Shown here piece after piece: positions 7,298 to 15,147 of a DNA stretch of 64,000 nt (position 1 is the first letter of the stretch; each line of letters begins with the position of its first letter). The stretch spans positions 1-64,000 of the forward strand of contig DUOH01000021.1 of NCBI GenBank assembly GCA_012838955.1. Direction: 5' to 3'. The translations under genes were made by a program, and so were the position numbers. The stretch is from Bacillota bacterium (GTDB lineage Bacteria; Bacillota; UBA4882; UBA10575). Under the pieces are notes generated by a model that was not told the origin of the DNA, made no database searches, and saw nothing but the letters and a program-made list of their open reading frames with translations.

Positions 7298-8611
7298 ATG
7301 CCTAAAGAAGTCTTAATAAGCCTTATTAGTAGAAATCAATATCATTATATAATACTTAACGGACTATGTTATCTCTTTGTTTGGTTTTGGTTTATTAAAC
7401 TTGCTATGAGATTGAATAAAATTAGCATTAGATGGCAGAAAATAATTCTTTGGTGTTTTCCTGCAGCAATTTATTCACTTATCGGCAAAGTATTTCTTCC
7501 ACAAAAGTTTTTTGGTTTTATATCGATGCTAGTAGCTTTTATATTGGTGAGTTTTGTTGGAAAATTGACATTAAAAAAAACATTATTGACCACGATAATA
7601 ATGTTTTTTTTGACCTTTTTAGGCCCTATTGTTGTTGAGCCTGTAATTCGTTTTAATGAAAATTTGTATATATATCTTTTCCATGATCCTTCAGGGTTAA
7701 TAATAGGTGGATTAATTGAGGGGTTTTTCCCTTTTATGTTTTCAATTATTCTTAAATATTATGATTTTGAGTTAAGTAAAAAAATACGTGATTCAGAACT
7801 TTTAGGAATAGTAATTTTAGGTGTATTGTTTTTGGCAATGTGTTCATTAATGAGTCAGTATATATGCTTAATAGTTGATTCCACCAATGATTATTTTTTT
7901 TATTCCTTTATTCTACAGCTATTCTTGATTACAACCGCTATATTGGCTTTTATCCTCAAACACCAATCCCTCAAGCGTGAAGAAAAAAATCGCCTGTGGG
8001 AGCAGTTACATCAACAACTGGAACAGAGTTCCGCGCTGATTAGTTTATTGGCTGGCGAGCAAAGGGAGTTTAGAAATAAACTACAGGTGTTACGGGGCAT
8101 GGTGGACTTGGGAAAATGCCAGGAAGCGGTAAGGTATATAGACAGAGTCAATAGTGAAATGATCAATACGAAGGCTATTGATTTTGACAACCCCATCCTG
8201 GGTTCGGCTTTGCTGGAACAGATCGTGCAAGGCCGGGAGCTGGGAGTGGAGATCAAGATCGAAAACGGGTCTTCCCTCAAGGAAATGTATAATTCCTTTA
8301 AAATCGGCAAAGCTCTTAAGTTGGCGCTCAATTACTTCCTCAATAATCCGGCGCTGAAGAAAGAGAATCCCCGTGTGGTAGTGGTCACTATTGAGAAAGG
8401 TGTAGATAAATATCAATTCAGTATCTTTTGCCATAAAAAACAGCAGCAGTACCTAATACGCGAGGTTGAGCTTTGTCCGGATGATGATGGGAATTTAAAA
8501 GAGGCGGAGGCGATTATTAAAGAACTTGACGGCAGGTTTTCTTATGGGTATCTTCGCGAGGTCTTGACCAGATTCAGTTTTGAAATCCCCGCCACCGCGC
8601 AGGGTTTGTAA
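7298..8611 (+). CDS. AgrC-like membrane sensor with degenerate histidine-kinase domain
   Basis: The protein has about six hydrophobic segments in its N-terminal half, a short coiled-coil linker and a C-terminal region with the shape of an AgrC/SpoOB-type kinase. In normal relatives the dimerisation helix reads like RHDFxNHLQ. Here it is QREFRNKLQV, so the phospho-acceptor histidine is Arg and the second histidine is Lys. The ATPase part keeps NYFLNNPAL where the N-box should be, but the glycine-rich boxes are replaced by DDDGNLKEA. It may bind the AgrD peptide without kinase activity. The start is uncertain: GTG at 7220 gives 463 residues but has no ribosome binding site, whereas ATG at 7298 follows GGTGGTG. 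The N-terminal half is markedly AT-rich and the C-terminal half is not. Confidence 0.75.
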   Translation: MPKEVLISLISRNQYHYIILNGLCYLFVWFWFIKLAMRLNKISIRWQKIILWCFPAAIYSLIGKVFLPQKFFGFISMLVAFILVSFVGKLTLKKTLLTTIIMFFLTFLGPIVVEPVIRFNENLYIYLFHDPSGLIIGGLIEGFFPFMFSIILKYYDFELSKKIRDSELLGIVILGVLFLAMCSLMSQYICLIVDSTNDYFFYSFILQLFLITTAILAFILKHQSLKREEKNRLWEQLHQQLEQSSALISLLAGEQREFRNKLQVLRGMVDLGKCQEAVRYIDRVNSEMINTKAIDFDNPILGSALLEQIVQGRELGVEIKIENGSSLKEMYNSFKIGKALKLALNYFLNNPALKKENPRVVVVTIEKGVDKYQFSIFCHKKQQQYLIREVELCPDDDGNLKEAEAIIKELDGRFSYGYLREVLTRFSFEIPATAQGL

Positions 8612-8834
8612 TTTTCTAAACCGCCGATGTAATCCAGTCTTAGAGTTACTGACCAGCAAAAGTATGTTTGCCCTTGATACGGTTTGTAGGAAGATTCGGA
8701 TATAAGTGAAAAAATAGGGGCTGACAAACGCTTGGTATTGATCTATTATGTATATGTAGATAAGGAAATAATTGTCATGGCTACCTATGGAACAAAGGCC
8801 GGAACAAGGTAAAGTAGATAAAGGGGAGTCAGTT

Positions 8835-9194
8835 ATGGTAGTGGTGGGCTTTAAAATTGACGACACTTATTACACGCAAGGCTTTCACCCAAGGGAATTT
8901 GTTTTCAAGACTAAATTGGAAATGGTTGATCTCATCGAGATCCAAATCGTCTTGCGTCCCAGGAAGGATAAGTCTTTGAGACTTGAGTACCTTGGCAGGG
9001 ATGCGCAGGGGGACCTTTATTATATTCATCCGGAAGAGAGCCGGTTTGTTCCGGCGGAAGAGGGGTTTACCTTTCAACGGTGCGGAGATGTCTACGTTTC
9101 GCAAGTTTTCCCTCTTGAACCTACACCCGCTGCTTTTCTTGAGCAGATTAAAACTGTACTCAATAGGGTGTTGGATGATAGAAAAGCACTGTAG
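8835..9194 (+). CDS. Protein of unknown function downstream of the agr-like genes
   Basis: I do not recognise this 119-residue protein. It is soluble, mostly predicted beta with a C-terminal helix (about residues 97-119), rich in charged residues, and has a single cysteine. It contains no DNA-binding motif, receiver domain or export signal that I can see. The ATG at 8835 follows GGGGAG at 8823-8828, better than the upstream TTG at 8772, which would add 21 residues. It sits about 220 bp after the AgrC-like gene where an agr response regulator might be expected, and it is closed by a terminator at 9224. A role in the same pathway is only inference from position. Confidence 0.65.
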   Translation: MVVVGFKIDDTYYTQGFHPREFVFKTKLEMVDLIEIQIVLRPRKDKSLRLEYLGRDAQGDLYYIHPEESRFVPAEEGFTFQRCGDVYVSQVFPLEPTPAAFLEQIKTVLNRVLDDRKAL

Positions 9195-9223
9195 GGTTAG
9201 ACATTCTCCAGAACCGGTCGAAT

Positions 9224-9245
9224 CTCCGTGGGCGGAGTTTTTTTT
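9224..9245 (+). terminator. Intrinsic terminator after the unknown gene
   Basis: A 5-bp GC-rich stem (CTCCG/CGGAG, 9224-9228 with 9233-9237) is followed by eight T residues, about 30 bp after the stop at 9194. Confidence 0.75.
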
Positions 9246-9333
9246 GCCCGAAATCCTGCTTAGAAGAGCAAGCGGTGTGAACTCCACCGCACCGTCATCG
9301 ACTCCGCCGATAAACGTAAGGACACCTGAGTAA

Positions 9334-9362
9334 TTGACTCTGTACATAAATGATAGTATACT
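9334..9362 (+). promoter_or_regulatory. Sigma-A-type promoter of the decarboxylase pump genes
   Basis: TTGACT (9334-9339) and TATACT (9357-9362) are separated by 17 bp, about 80 bp before the TTG start of the beta-subunit gene. Confidence 0.7.
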
Positions 9363-9372
9363 AGTTTAGTAT
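9358..9372 (+). promoter_or_regulatory. Candidate operator overlapping the -10 element
   Basis: The inverted repeat ATACTA-GTT-TAGTAT overlaps the -10 element and the expected start of transcription of the promoter at 9334-9362, a typical repressor position. The binding protein is unknown. Confidence 0.4.
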
Positions 9373-9444
9373 GTAAAACCAACTTAACTTGTAATAACCT
9401 TTTTCTTTTGCCCCTGATCACTTGATACCACAGGAGGGAATTAT

Positions 9445-10557
9445 TTGACCGCATTATTACAAACCATCACCCAATTTACTTGGGGAAATATCGCCATGAT
9501 CTTAATTGGCGGGCTTTTGATCTATTTAGCGATAAAAAAAGACTATGAACCAATGCTGCTACTACCCATCGGTTTTGGCGCTATCTTGGCGAATATTCCG
9601 CTCTCTTCAGCCATTGGGGAGGGCGGGTTTCTGACCTTGTTGTATGAGGCCGGGATTAGCACCGAGCTTTTTCCGGTGTTAATCTTTATTGCCGTTGGGG
9701 CTATGATTGATTTCGGGCCCCTGTTGCAACAACCTTTTATGCTCTTTTTCGGAGCGGCTGCCCAATTCGGGATCTTTATGACTACCATCTTTGCCACCCT
9801 CTTCGGCTTTAGTCTGAAAGAAGCCGTTTCCATTGGGATCATCGGAGCCGCCGATGGGCCGACCTCCATCTACGTGGCGAATCTGTTTGCCGGAGATTTG
9901 GTTGGTCCGATTACGGTGGCTGCATATTCGTACATGTCATTAGTGCCCATAATTCAACCGCCGGTGATTAAGGGCTTGACTACTGTTGAGGAGAGAAAGA
10001 TCGGAATGGATTTGAGCCTGGCTAAGGTTTCAAAGACCACCAGAATTCTCTTTCCGATCTTAGTGACTCTGGTAGCCGGGGTGATTGCTCCGTTGAGCCT
10101 CTCCTTGATCGGGTCTTTGATGTTCGGTAACTTGATTCGTGAATGCGGTGTTTTGGACAAGCTTTCCAAGTCTGCTCAGAACGAATTGGCCAACCTGGTT
10201 ACGCTGGTTTTGGGAATCACCATCGGTTCGACCATGGTGGCGGAGTCCTTTTTAACCTGGAAGACTCTGCTGATTTTAGGTATGGGATTGGTGGCTTTCA
10301 TCTTTGACACCGCCGGCGGCGTGCTCTTCGCAAAGCTGCTTAATGTTTTTTTGCCAAAGAAGATCAATCCGATGATCGGCGCGGCCGGGATCTCTGCTTT
10401 CCCCATGTCGGCGCGGGTCATCCAGAAGGTTGCGCAGAAAGAGAATCCGGGGAATTATATTTTGATGCAGGCGATCGGAGCAAATGTAGCTGGACAAGTC
10501 GGTTCGGTTCTGGCCGGGGGAATCCTGATCTATCTTGTTAGTTCCTTGGCTTTATAG
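9445..10557 (+). CDS. Na+-transporting decarboxylase beta subunit (OadB/GcdB/MmdB family)
   Basis: The 370-residue protein is a multi-pass membrane protein of the family that couples decarboxylation of biotin-bound carboxylate to Na+ export. GIIGAADGPTSIYVANL near residue 131 contains the conserved Asp that handles Na+, and the C-terminal region with GISAFPMSARVIQK and QAIGANVAGQ is also typical. A TTG start at 9445 follows the strong site AGGAGGG at 9432-9438. The next gene encodes a very small gamma-like subunit. No carboxyltransferase (alpha) subunit or biotin carrier is in the window, so the acid decarboxylated (oxaloacetate, methylmalonyl-CoA, glutaconyl-CoA or malonate) cannot be told from here. 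Confidence 0.92.
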   Translation: MTALLQTITQFTWGNIAMILIGGLLIYLAIKKDYEPMLLLPIGFGAILANIPLSSAIGEGGFLTLLYEAGISTELFPVLIFIAVGAMIDFGPLLQQPFMLFFGAAAQFGIFMTTIFATLFGFSLKEAVSIGIIGAADGPTSIYVANLFAGDLVGPITVAAYSYMSLVPIIQPPVIKGLTTVEERKIGMDLSLAKVSKTTRILFPILVTLVAGVIAPLSLSLIGSLMFGNLIRECGVLDKLSKSAQNELANLVTLVLGITIGSTMVAESFLTWKTLLILGMGLVAFIFDTAGGVLFAKLLNVFLPKKINPMIGAAGISAFPMSARVIQKVAQKENPGNYILMQAIGANVAGQVGSVLAGGILIYLVSSLAL

Positions 10558-10581
10558 GGATAAAGGAGGCAAGAAAGGCGC

Positions 10582-10692
10582 ATGTTGAATGTATTTAGCA
10601 TTATGGGGCAGAGTTTATTATTGACCTTCCTTGGGATCACCGTATTTTATCTTTTGATCAAAGTCTTGGTCCGGTATTTTCCAGATAAATAA
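10582..10692 (+). CDS. Small OadG-like membrane subunit
   Basis: Thirty-six codons encode one hydrophobic helix (about residues 10-30, including LLLTFLGITVFYLLIKVLV) with a short charged tail RYFPDK. AAGGAGG precedes the start, and the gene lies 24 bp after the beta-subunit gene and before a strong terminator, so the two form one operon. This is the expected place and shape for the gamma subunit that helps anchor decarboxylase pumps, and small OadG-related subunits of this size are known. No other function is suggested by the sequence. Confidence 0.7.
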   Translation: MLNVFSIMGQSLLLTFLGITVFYLLIKVLVRYFPDK

Positions 10693-10720
10693 GGAAAACC
10701 CGCGGGGTTGAGGTTAATAA

Positions 10721-10767
10721 AAAATGAAGGTAACCGGTGTTCACCTGGTTACCTTCATTTTTTTATT
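10721..10767. terminator. Bidirectional intrinsic terminator
   Basis: A near-perfect stem of more than ten bases (ATGAAGGTAACC with GGTTACCTTCAT) has A residues before it and T residues after it. It can end transcription of the pump genes on the plus strand and of the Wzz-like gene (10788-12086) on the minus strand. Confidence 0.85.
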
Positions 10768-10787
10768 GCAAAAGTTTCTACATTTAT

Positions 10788-12086
10788 TTATCCTAAGTCA
10801 CTTCCAGGCTGGGGCAGGGCTTGTTGCCATTTTTTGTCGTGGGAATAACCGACCAAAAGACAGATCCAGGCAAAGATGAACACCACAAACAAGGATAAGC
10901 CCATTACCAAGCGCTGAGTAGGAAAGAACGGTCGCCCGGAAGGGAACGCTTGTTCTACCCAGGTAAGGTCGGAGCGTACCATTCCTTCGATGGCTTCCAG
11001 CTCCACCAGTCTGCTTCGTAGTTTGGTCTCCATCTCTCGCCATGCTCTTTCCTGGGCTTCTTCTTCCGGTGTCTGGTTACTGCGACCGGTCTTTGCAGCC
11101 GCGACGCTCAATGGTTGAGCGCTTTTTAGTAATTGTTCCCGGCGAATCTGCAGATCGTACAGGTTGATATAGAAGATATATAAAGCGTTTTTGATATTAT
11201 CCGGCCCCGGTAGTTTAGTGTTATAGTGTTTCTTAAAAGTATCGGCGGTTCTCGTCTTGAGACGCCAGATATCAGTCATCACCTTCTTGACTTGCGGCGC
11301 CTCCCAACCACCTGTCAGCAAGCTTTTGACTAGTTTTTCCTCTTCCTTTTCTAATTTGGCCCGTACAGACTTGAGAATCCAGTGATCCGGGGTTAAGGTT
11401 TTTTCTATCGCCTTTCTTTCGTCAGCGTGAAGGGCGGTAAGATAGTATTGGATCTTCCCCTTAGTATATCTAATATCACCTTCAATTGTCTGCAGGTACT
11501 CTCTGTGGCGGATCTTTACGGCCGGGCGGACCCGCGGCGGATTGTCCGGTCTTATTCCACTCAGCGCTTGTCCTTTTCTTGCTTTGATCTTTCTTAGTTC
11601 AGCGTGGAGATGAGACTTGGTCTCCGCCAGTTCGGAGAGGCGCTTCTCCTTCTCCTCCGCCATTAATGTTTCGATTAAAGTATTTACGATCATGCTTGCT
11701 TCCTGCGGATATGTATAGATCAGACTGACCTTAATCAAGCTTCCGGACGAGATCCTGTCTACTCTAAGTAAATGTTTGAGCAGCTTACGGTGGCGACCGT
11801 CCGTTCGGTAGCCCAGTTGTTTGAGGGTCTTATTGAACAGCGCGTCACTGCGTAAAAAGTGGATGGTGTTTCCCACTGCTGTTTCTGTTCCCTCTGTTCG
11901 AAAGGCCAGTTCTTCCAGGCCGTATTCTCGCTTTTCAACATTGATGACGGCTTGTGCCAGGTACAGGGGGGGCATTTTTCCCAGGGCAAAGTAGCACCCG
12001 GCAAAGAGTAATAGGCAGAAGAGTATCAGCCACCAGCTTTGTCTACAAAACACTGAAAAGAGACTGACCTTTATTTCTTTCATCAT
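10788..12086 (-). CDS. Wzz-like polysaccharide chain-length/co-polymerase protein
   Basis: The protein of about 432 residues has the Wzz topology: a short cytoplasmic N-terminus, a first membrane segment (WWLILFCLLLFAGCYFALG), a long helical and coiled-coil extracytoplasmic region of some 340 residues, and a second membrane segment near the C-terminus (LSLFVVFIFAWICLLVGY). Wzz proteins set the chain length of surface polysaccharides or assist their export. There is no tyrosine-kinase domain. Two adjacent ATG codons at 12086 and 12083 follow GGAGGT, so I take the start there rather than the upstream frame from 12134. It is transcribed against its neighbours; other polysaccharide genes lie at 17882-22549. 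Confidence 0.8.
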   Translation of the reverse strand: MMKEIKVSLFSVFCRQSWWLILFCLLLFAGCYFALGKMPPLYLAQAVINVEKREYGLEELAFRTEGTETAVGNTIHFLRSDALFNKTLKQLGYRTDGRHRKLLKHLLRVDRISSGSLIKVSLIYTYPQEASMIVNTLIETLMAEEKEKRLSELAETKSHLHAELRKIKARKGQALSGIRPDNPPRVRPAVKIRHREYLQTIEGDIRYTKGKIQYYLTALHADERKAIEKTLTPDHWILKSVRAKLEKEEEKLVKSLLTGGWEAPQVKKVMTDIWRLKTRTADTFKKHYNTKLPGPDNIKNALYIFYINLYDLQIRREQLLKSAQPLSVAAAKTGRSNQTPEEEAQERAWREMETKLRSRLVELEAIEGMVRSDLTWVEQAFPSGRPFFPTQRLVMGLSLFVVFIFAWICLLVGYSHDKKWQQALPQPGSDLG

Positions 12087-12441
12087 TAGCACCTCCGGAG
12101 AAGGAGTAAATAAAAGAGTAATCAGGAATGGCATAGTCCGTTACTCTAATTTTACCTTTCTTTTGTCGGCATGTGAAGGATAAGATATTCTTTATGCTAA
12201 AATTTCGGCATTTTTTATGAATTTCTTGAGGTTCTATGGTAAAATAGAAGCGTTGCCACAAAGTCCGCCCCTCCACCTAAATTTTCAACCCGGAGGAACA
12301 AAGGGCAGGAACGCTGAGCAGCATGAGAGTGTTCGCGTCTAATCATACATAGCGTATTGTAATACGCGACTCAACTTTATATTTGACACATTTTCATCCT
12401 GGCTGACATGCGTATTCCTAATTGTAAGGGAGGATGCACCG
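12087..12441. other. Intergenic region between the divergent wzz-like and paaK-like genes
   Basis: No gene is seen in these 355 bp. The left end holds the minus-strand ribosome binding site of the Wzz-like gene. A perfect 16-bp palindrome lies at 12352-12367, and GCGTATT recurs at 12410-12416. TTGACA occurs at 12383-12388 but without a matching -10 at normal spacing. Confidence 0.5.
12352..12367 (+). promoter_or_regulatory. Candidate operator palindrome upstream of paaK-like gene
   Basis: GCGTATTGTAATACGC is a perfect 16-bp palindrome about 75 bp before the ligase start, with one half-site repeated at 12410-12416. It looks like a dimeric-repressor site, perhaps responding to an aromatic acid; the regulator is not in the window. 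Confidence 0.4.
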
Positions 12442-13722
12442 ATGTATTGGGAAGAGAATTTAGAAACCATGAATGAAGGCGCTCTAAAAGAAATGCAGCT
12501 AAAACTAGTCAATCAGACACTGGTGAAAGCCGCGGAGGCGCCTTTTTACCGTAACATTTCCGGTAAAAAGCTACGAACTTTAGAAGAGATCAGGGAGCTC
12601 CCGTTCACCAGAAAGCAGGACTTGCGGGATCACTTTCCCTATGGTTTTTTACGGACAGACTTATCCGAAGCGGTTAGGTTGCATTCGTCATCCGGCACCA
12701 CCGGGAATCCAACAGTTGTCTTTCATACCAGGGCGGATATTGAAAACTGGACAAATCAGGTGGCCCGGAGTATGTATATGATCGGCGTCCGTCCGGGGGA
12801 TGTCTTCCAGAACACCATGGGGTACGGACTTTTCACCGGAGGTCTAGGGTTTCATTACGGCGCGGAGAAGATAGGCGCTTTAACCATACCCATCGGTCCG
12901 GGAAACAGCAAACGGCAGATTTGGTTCATGCAGACGTTCGGAACTACTGTGGTGCACATCTTACCCAGTTATGCTCTGCGGCTCTATTCAATCTTTGAGG
13001 AAATGAGCGTTGATCCGAAGAAGGATACGAAGTTGAAGTCCTTCATCATTGGCTCCGAACCTCATAGTGAAGAGTTGCGCCGGGAAATAGAGGATCTTTT
13101 TGGAGTTAGAGCCTATAATTCATACGGCCTCTCCGAAGTCTGTGGTCCGGGTGTGGGTTTTGAATGTTCTTGCCAAAAAGGTATTCACCTTTGGGAAGAC
13201 TATTATTACGTGGAGATTATTGATCCGGAGACCGGAGAGGTGCTTCCGGACGGCGAAGAAGGGGAGTTGGTCCTCACTACCCTGCAGAGAGAGGCCATGC
13301 CGCTTCTGCGTTACAGAACAGGTGATCTGACCAGGGTCCTTCCGGGAAAATGCGAGTGCGGACGGGTTCACAAACGAATTGAAAGGATTAAGGGAAGAGC
13401 AGATGACATGCTAATCATTAACGGAGTCAATATCTTCCCCATTCAAATTGAGGAAACGATCATGAGGACGCCGGGGGTCGGGAAGAATTACCTGATCGAA
13501 GTTAAGACCGAGAATTTCATGGACAAACTCTATGTCAAAGTAGAAGTGGATAAAGAGATCTTCGAAGGAACGTTGGCCGCTCTCACCGGGTTACAGAAGA
13601 AACTCACAGAAGAATTGAAGGCGGAGATTACAGTGACGCCAACAGTTCAACTGGTCGAACCTGGTACCCTTCCGGTCTGGGAAGGAAAAGCCAAACGGGT
13701 TCAGGATTTAAGAAGCAAATAA
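12442..13722 (+). CDS. paaK: Phenylacetate-CoA ligase-family adenylating enzyme
   Basis: The 426-residue protein belongs to the PaaK group of acyl-adenylate-forming ligases, which activate phenylacetate or related aryl acids with ATP and then CoA. Visible motifs are the P-loop-like LHSSSGTTGNPTVV near residue 75, SYGLSEVCGPG near residue 223, LLRYRTGDLT near residue 290 and the C-terminal hinge IKGRADDMLIINGVNI. The length is typical. GGGAGGATG precedes the ATG. An ACT-domain gene follows 14 bp downstream, a pairing repeated in many anaerobes, where such ligases may function in indolepyruvate or phenylacetate metabolism. Exact substrate unknown. Confidence 0.9.
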   Translation: MYWEENLETMNEGALKEMQLKLVNQTLVKAAEAPFYRNISGKKLRTLEEIRELPFTRKQDLRDHFPYGFLRTDLSEAVRLHSSSGTTGNPTVVFHTRADIENWTNQVARSMYMIGVRPGDVFQNTMGYGLFTGGLGFHYGAEKIGALTIPIGPGNSKRQIWFMQTFGTTVVHILPSYALRLYSIFEEMSVDPKKDTKLKSFIIGSEPHSEELRREIEDLFGVRAYNSYGLSEVCGPGVGFECSCQKGIHLWEDYYYVEIIDPETGEVLPDGEEGELVLTTLQREAMPLLRYRTGDLTRVLPGKCECGRVHKRIERIKGRADDMLIINGVNIFPIQIEETIMRTPGVGKNYLIEVKTENFMDKLYVKVEVDKEIFEGTLAALTGLQKKLTEELKAEITVTPTVQLVEPGTLPVWEGKAKRVQDLRSK

Positions 13723-13736
13723 GAGGGGGTGTGGTC

Positions 13737-14165
13737 GTGGCCTACCATTTATCGATTTTTGTGGAGAATCGTCCGGGAAAACTGGAGAAGATTACGAAAG
13801 TATTGGCGGATAATGGGATCAATATTCGCGCCATCTCCGTAGCCAGTGCCGGAGAATTCGGTGTGGTTAAGCTGTTAGTGAATGAGGGCGACAGGGCATT
13901 TGCCGCTTTACGAGAACAAAACATAACCGTCTCCAAGAGAAGAATCTTGGTTATTCTGTTGCCTGATTCCCCCGGCGCCATGTATGACTTGCTGGTAGTC
14001 TTATCGGAAAAGAATATTAATTTGGAAGACTGCTATGGTTTTGTGGTAGAACGTAAAAAACAGGCGGCTGTGGTGATTGAAGCCGAGAAGTACCCTCTGG
14101 CTGAAGGAGTATTGAAGGAAAAAGGCTACAAATTACTCTCGGATCAGGAATTGGCTGCCATATGA
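13737..14165 (+). CDS. Tandem ACT-domain amino-acid-binding protein
   Basis: About 142 residues form two ACT domains. The first starts with LSIFVENRPGKLEKITKVL and the second with ILVILLPDSPGAMYDLL, each showing the loop that usually binds an amino acid. Free-standing ACT proteins of this kind often accompany PaaK-type ligases and are thought to regulate them in response to aromatic or branched-chain amino acids. The start is a GTG at 13737; an in-frame GTG at 13731 is too close to the AGAGGGGG site at 13722-13729. A terminator follows at 14173. Confidence 0.85.
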   Translation: MAYHLSIFVENRPGKLEKITKVLADNGINIRAISVASAGEFGVVKLLVNEGDRAFAALREQNITVSKRRILVILLPDSPGAMYDLLVVLSEKNINLEDCYGFVVERKKQAAVVIEAEKYPLAEGVLKEKGYKLLSDQELAAI

Positions 14166-14172
14166 AGAAAGG

Positions 14173-14201
14173 AAGCGCTCCGAAGACCAGGGCGCTTTTT
14201 T
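14173..14201 (+). terminator. Intrinsic terminator after the ACT gene
   Basis: The stem AAGCGCTCC/GGGCGCTT is followed by six T residues just after the stop codon at 14163-14165. Confidence 0.8.
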
Positions 14202-14478
14202 GAGTGCTGGGAAAGTTAGGAAACCAGTCGCCAAGGAGTAAAAAGGGGAAGCAGTCCGGAAGTTGCACTTTTGCCAAAAAATTGAACCCTTCCCCAGCAA
14301 GCAGGAAAGAGGAGAGAATTTACGAATACAGTGATGAGCTGGGAGTTATTAATCGGTCAACTGAGGGCGGACGGTAATCTCCGGCGTAATCCACACGGCA
14401 ACAATGATCTGGGGGATGGGGTTTTTATGCAGTGTAGTAATTAGGCGACAAACAACACCAGGCAAGGGAGAGAAGAAT
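14202..14478 (+). other. Intergenic region before the beta-barrel-like gene
   Basis: I see no supported gene. A 36-codon frame starts at 14334 (ends 14444), but its only Shine-Dalgarno-like sequence is about 17 bases away. A minus-strand frame (14349-14573) overlaps the next gene and lacks a start signal. No clear promoter is seen. Confidence 0.4.
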
Positions 14479-15054
14479 ATGCTTACCAAATGTATCAGTA
14501 TTTTTGGGACAATCCTCTGTTTAATGGTTTTTATCCCGGGGATGAGTTGGGCGGGAGAGCCCGCTGATTTCATCTATAATCTGTCAGAACCCCAGGAAAA
14601 CCAAGGAGAACCAGGTATTCAAGTCGGGCCCGGACCTGCCGAAGGCCAGAACAGAAAGAACCTGTTGGGAGTAGGTTGGCAACACACAAAACCGGCTAGT
14701 GGTTTTAGTGTGAAATTTCCTGTATACGACGAATATTATCTCCAACCTCTCCTTTCATTCTCTATTGATCGTAAAAACGGTGATACTTCCGGGAAAATTG
14801 ATTATGGGTTAAGGGGACTATACTTGCTGCCCGACGAGGGGTATATACAGCCTTATACCGGGATAGGCTGGGGACGGACTGAAAGCTATGATTCCGGGCA
14901 GAGGGAGTATGGGTATGAGGTTTTTATCGGCGCTGAATACAAAGAGTTTCTTCTGGTTCCCGCCATCGAAGTCGGTCTGGGAGGATTCTCCAAGTCCGAC
15001 GGGAGTTTTCATGCTGGAACCACTCTGAATTTTTCCGTATTCTACTATTTTTAA
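14479..15054 (+). CDS. Small exported protein resembling an outer-membrane beta-barrel
   Basis: The 191-residue protein begins with a signal peptide (hydrophobic core IFGTILCLMVFIPGM, likely cut after SWA). The mature part has a polar linker and then about eight short alternating hydrophobic/polar strands with aromatic girdles, such as YYLQPLLSFSIDR, YIQPYTGIGWGR and LLVPAIEVGLGG. It ends in SVFYYF, with a C-terminal phenylalanine as in proteins recognised by the outer-membrane BAM machinery. These features suit a small eight-stranded barrel. That would require a diderm envelope, which is unusual but known among Bacillota. GGGAGAG precedes the ATG at 14479; the longer frame from 14404 would bury the signal peptide. 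I do not recognise a named family. Confidence 0.6.
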   Translation: MLTKCISIFGTILCLMVFIPGMSWAGEPADFIYNLSEPQENQGEPGIQVGPGPAEGQNRKNLLGVGWQHTKPASGFSVKFPVYDEYYLQPLLSFSIDRKNGDTSGKIDYGLRGLYLLPDEGYIQPYTGIGWGRTESYDSGQREYGYEVFIGAEYKEFLLVPAIEVGLGGFSKSDGSFHAGTTLNFSVFYYF

Positions 15055-15147
15055 AAGCCCCTCACTTATAAATAAATAACAGTCAATAGCACGCATAATC
15101 AAGTATTGGCCGCCGACCGAATAATTATGGTAGCTCACGGATTAAAG

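Noticed and set aside
14334-14444. 36-codon frame before the beta-barrel-like gene
   Set aside because: The nearest Shine-Dalgarno-like sequence is about 17 bases upstream and the peptide has no recognisable features.
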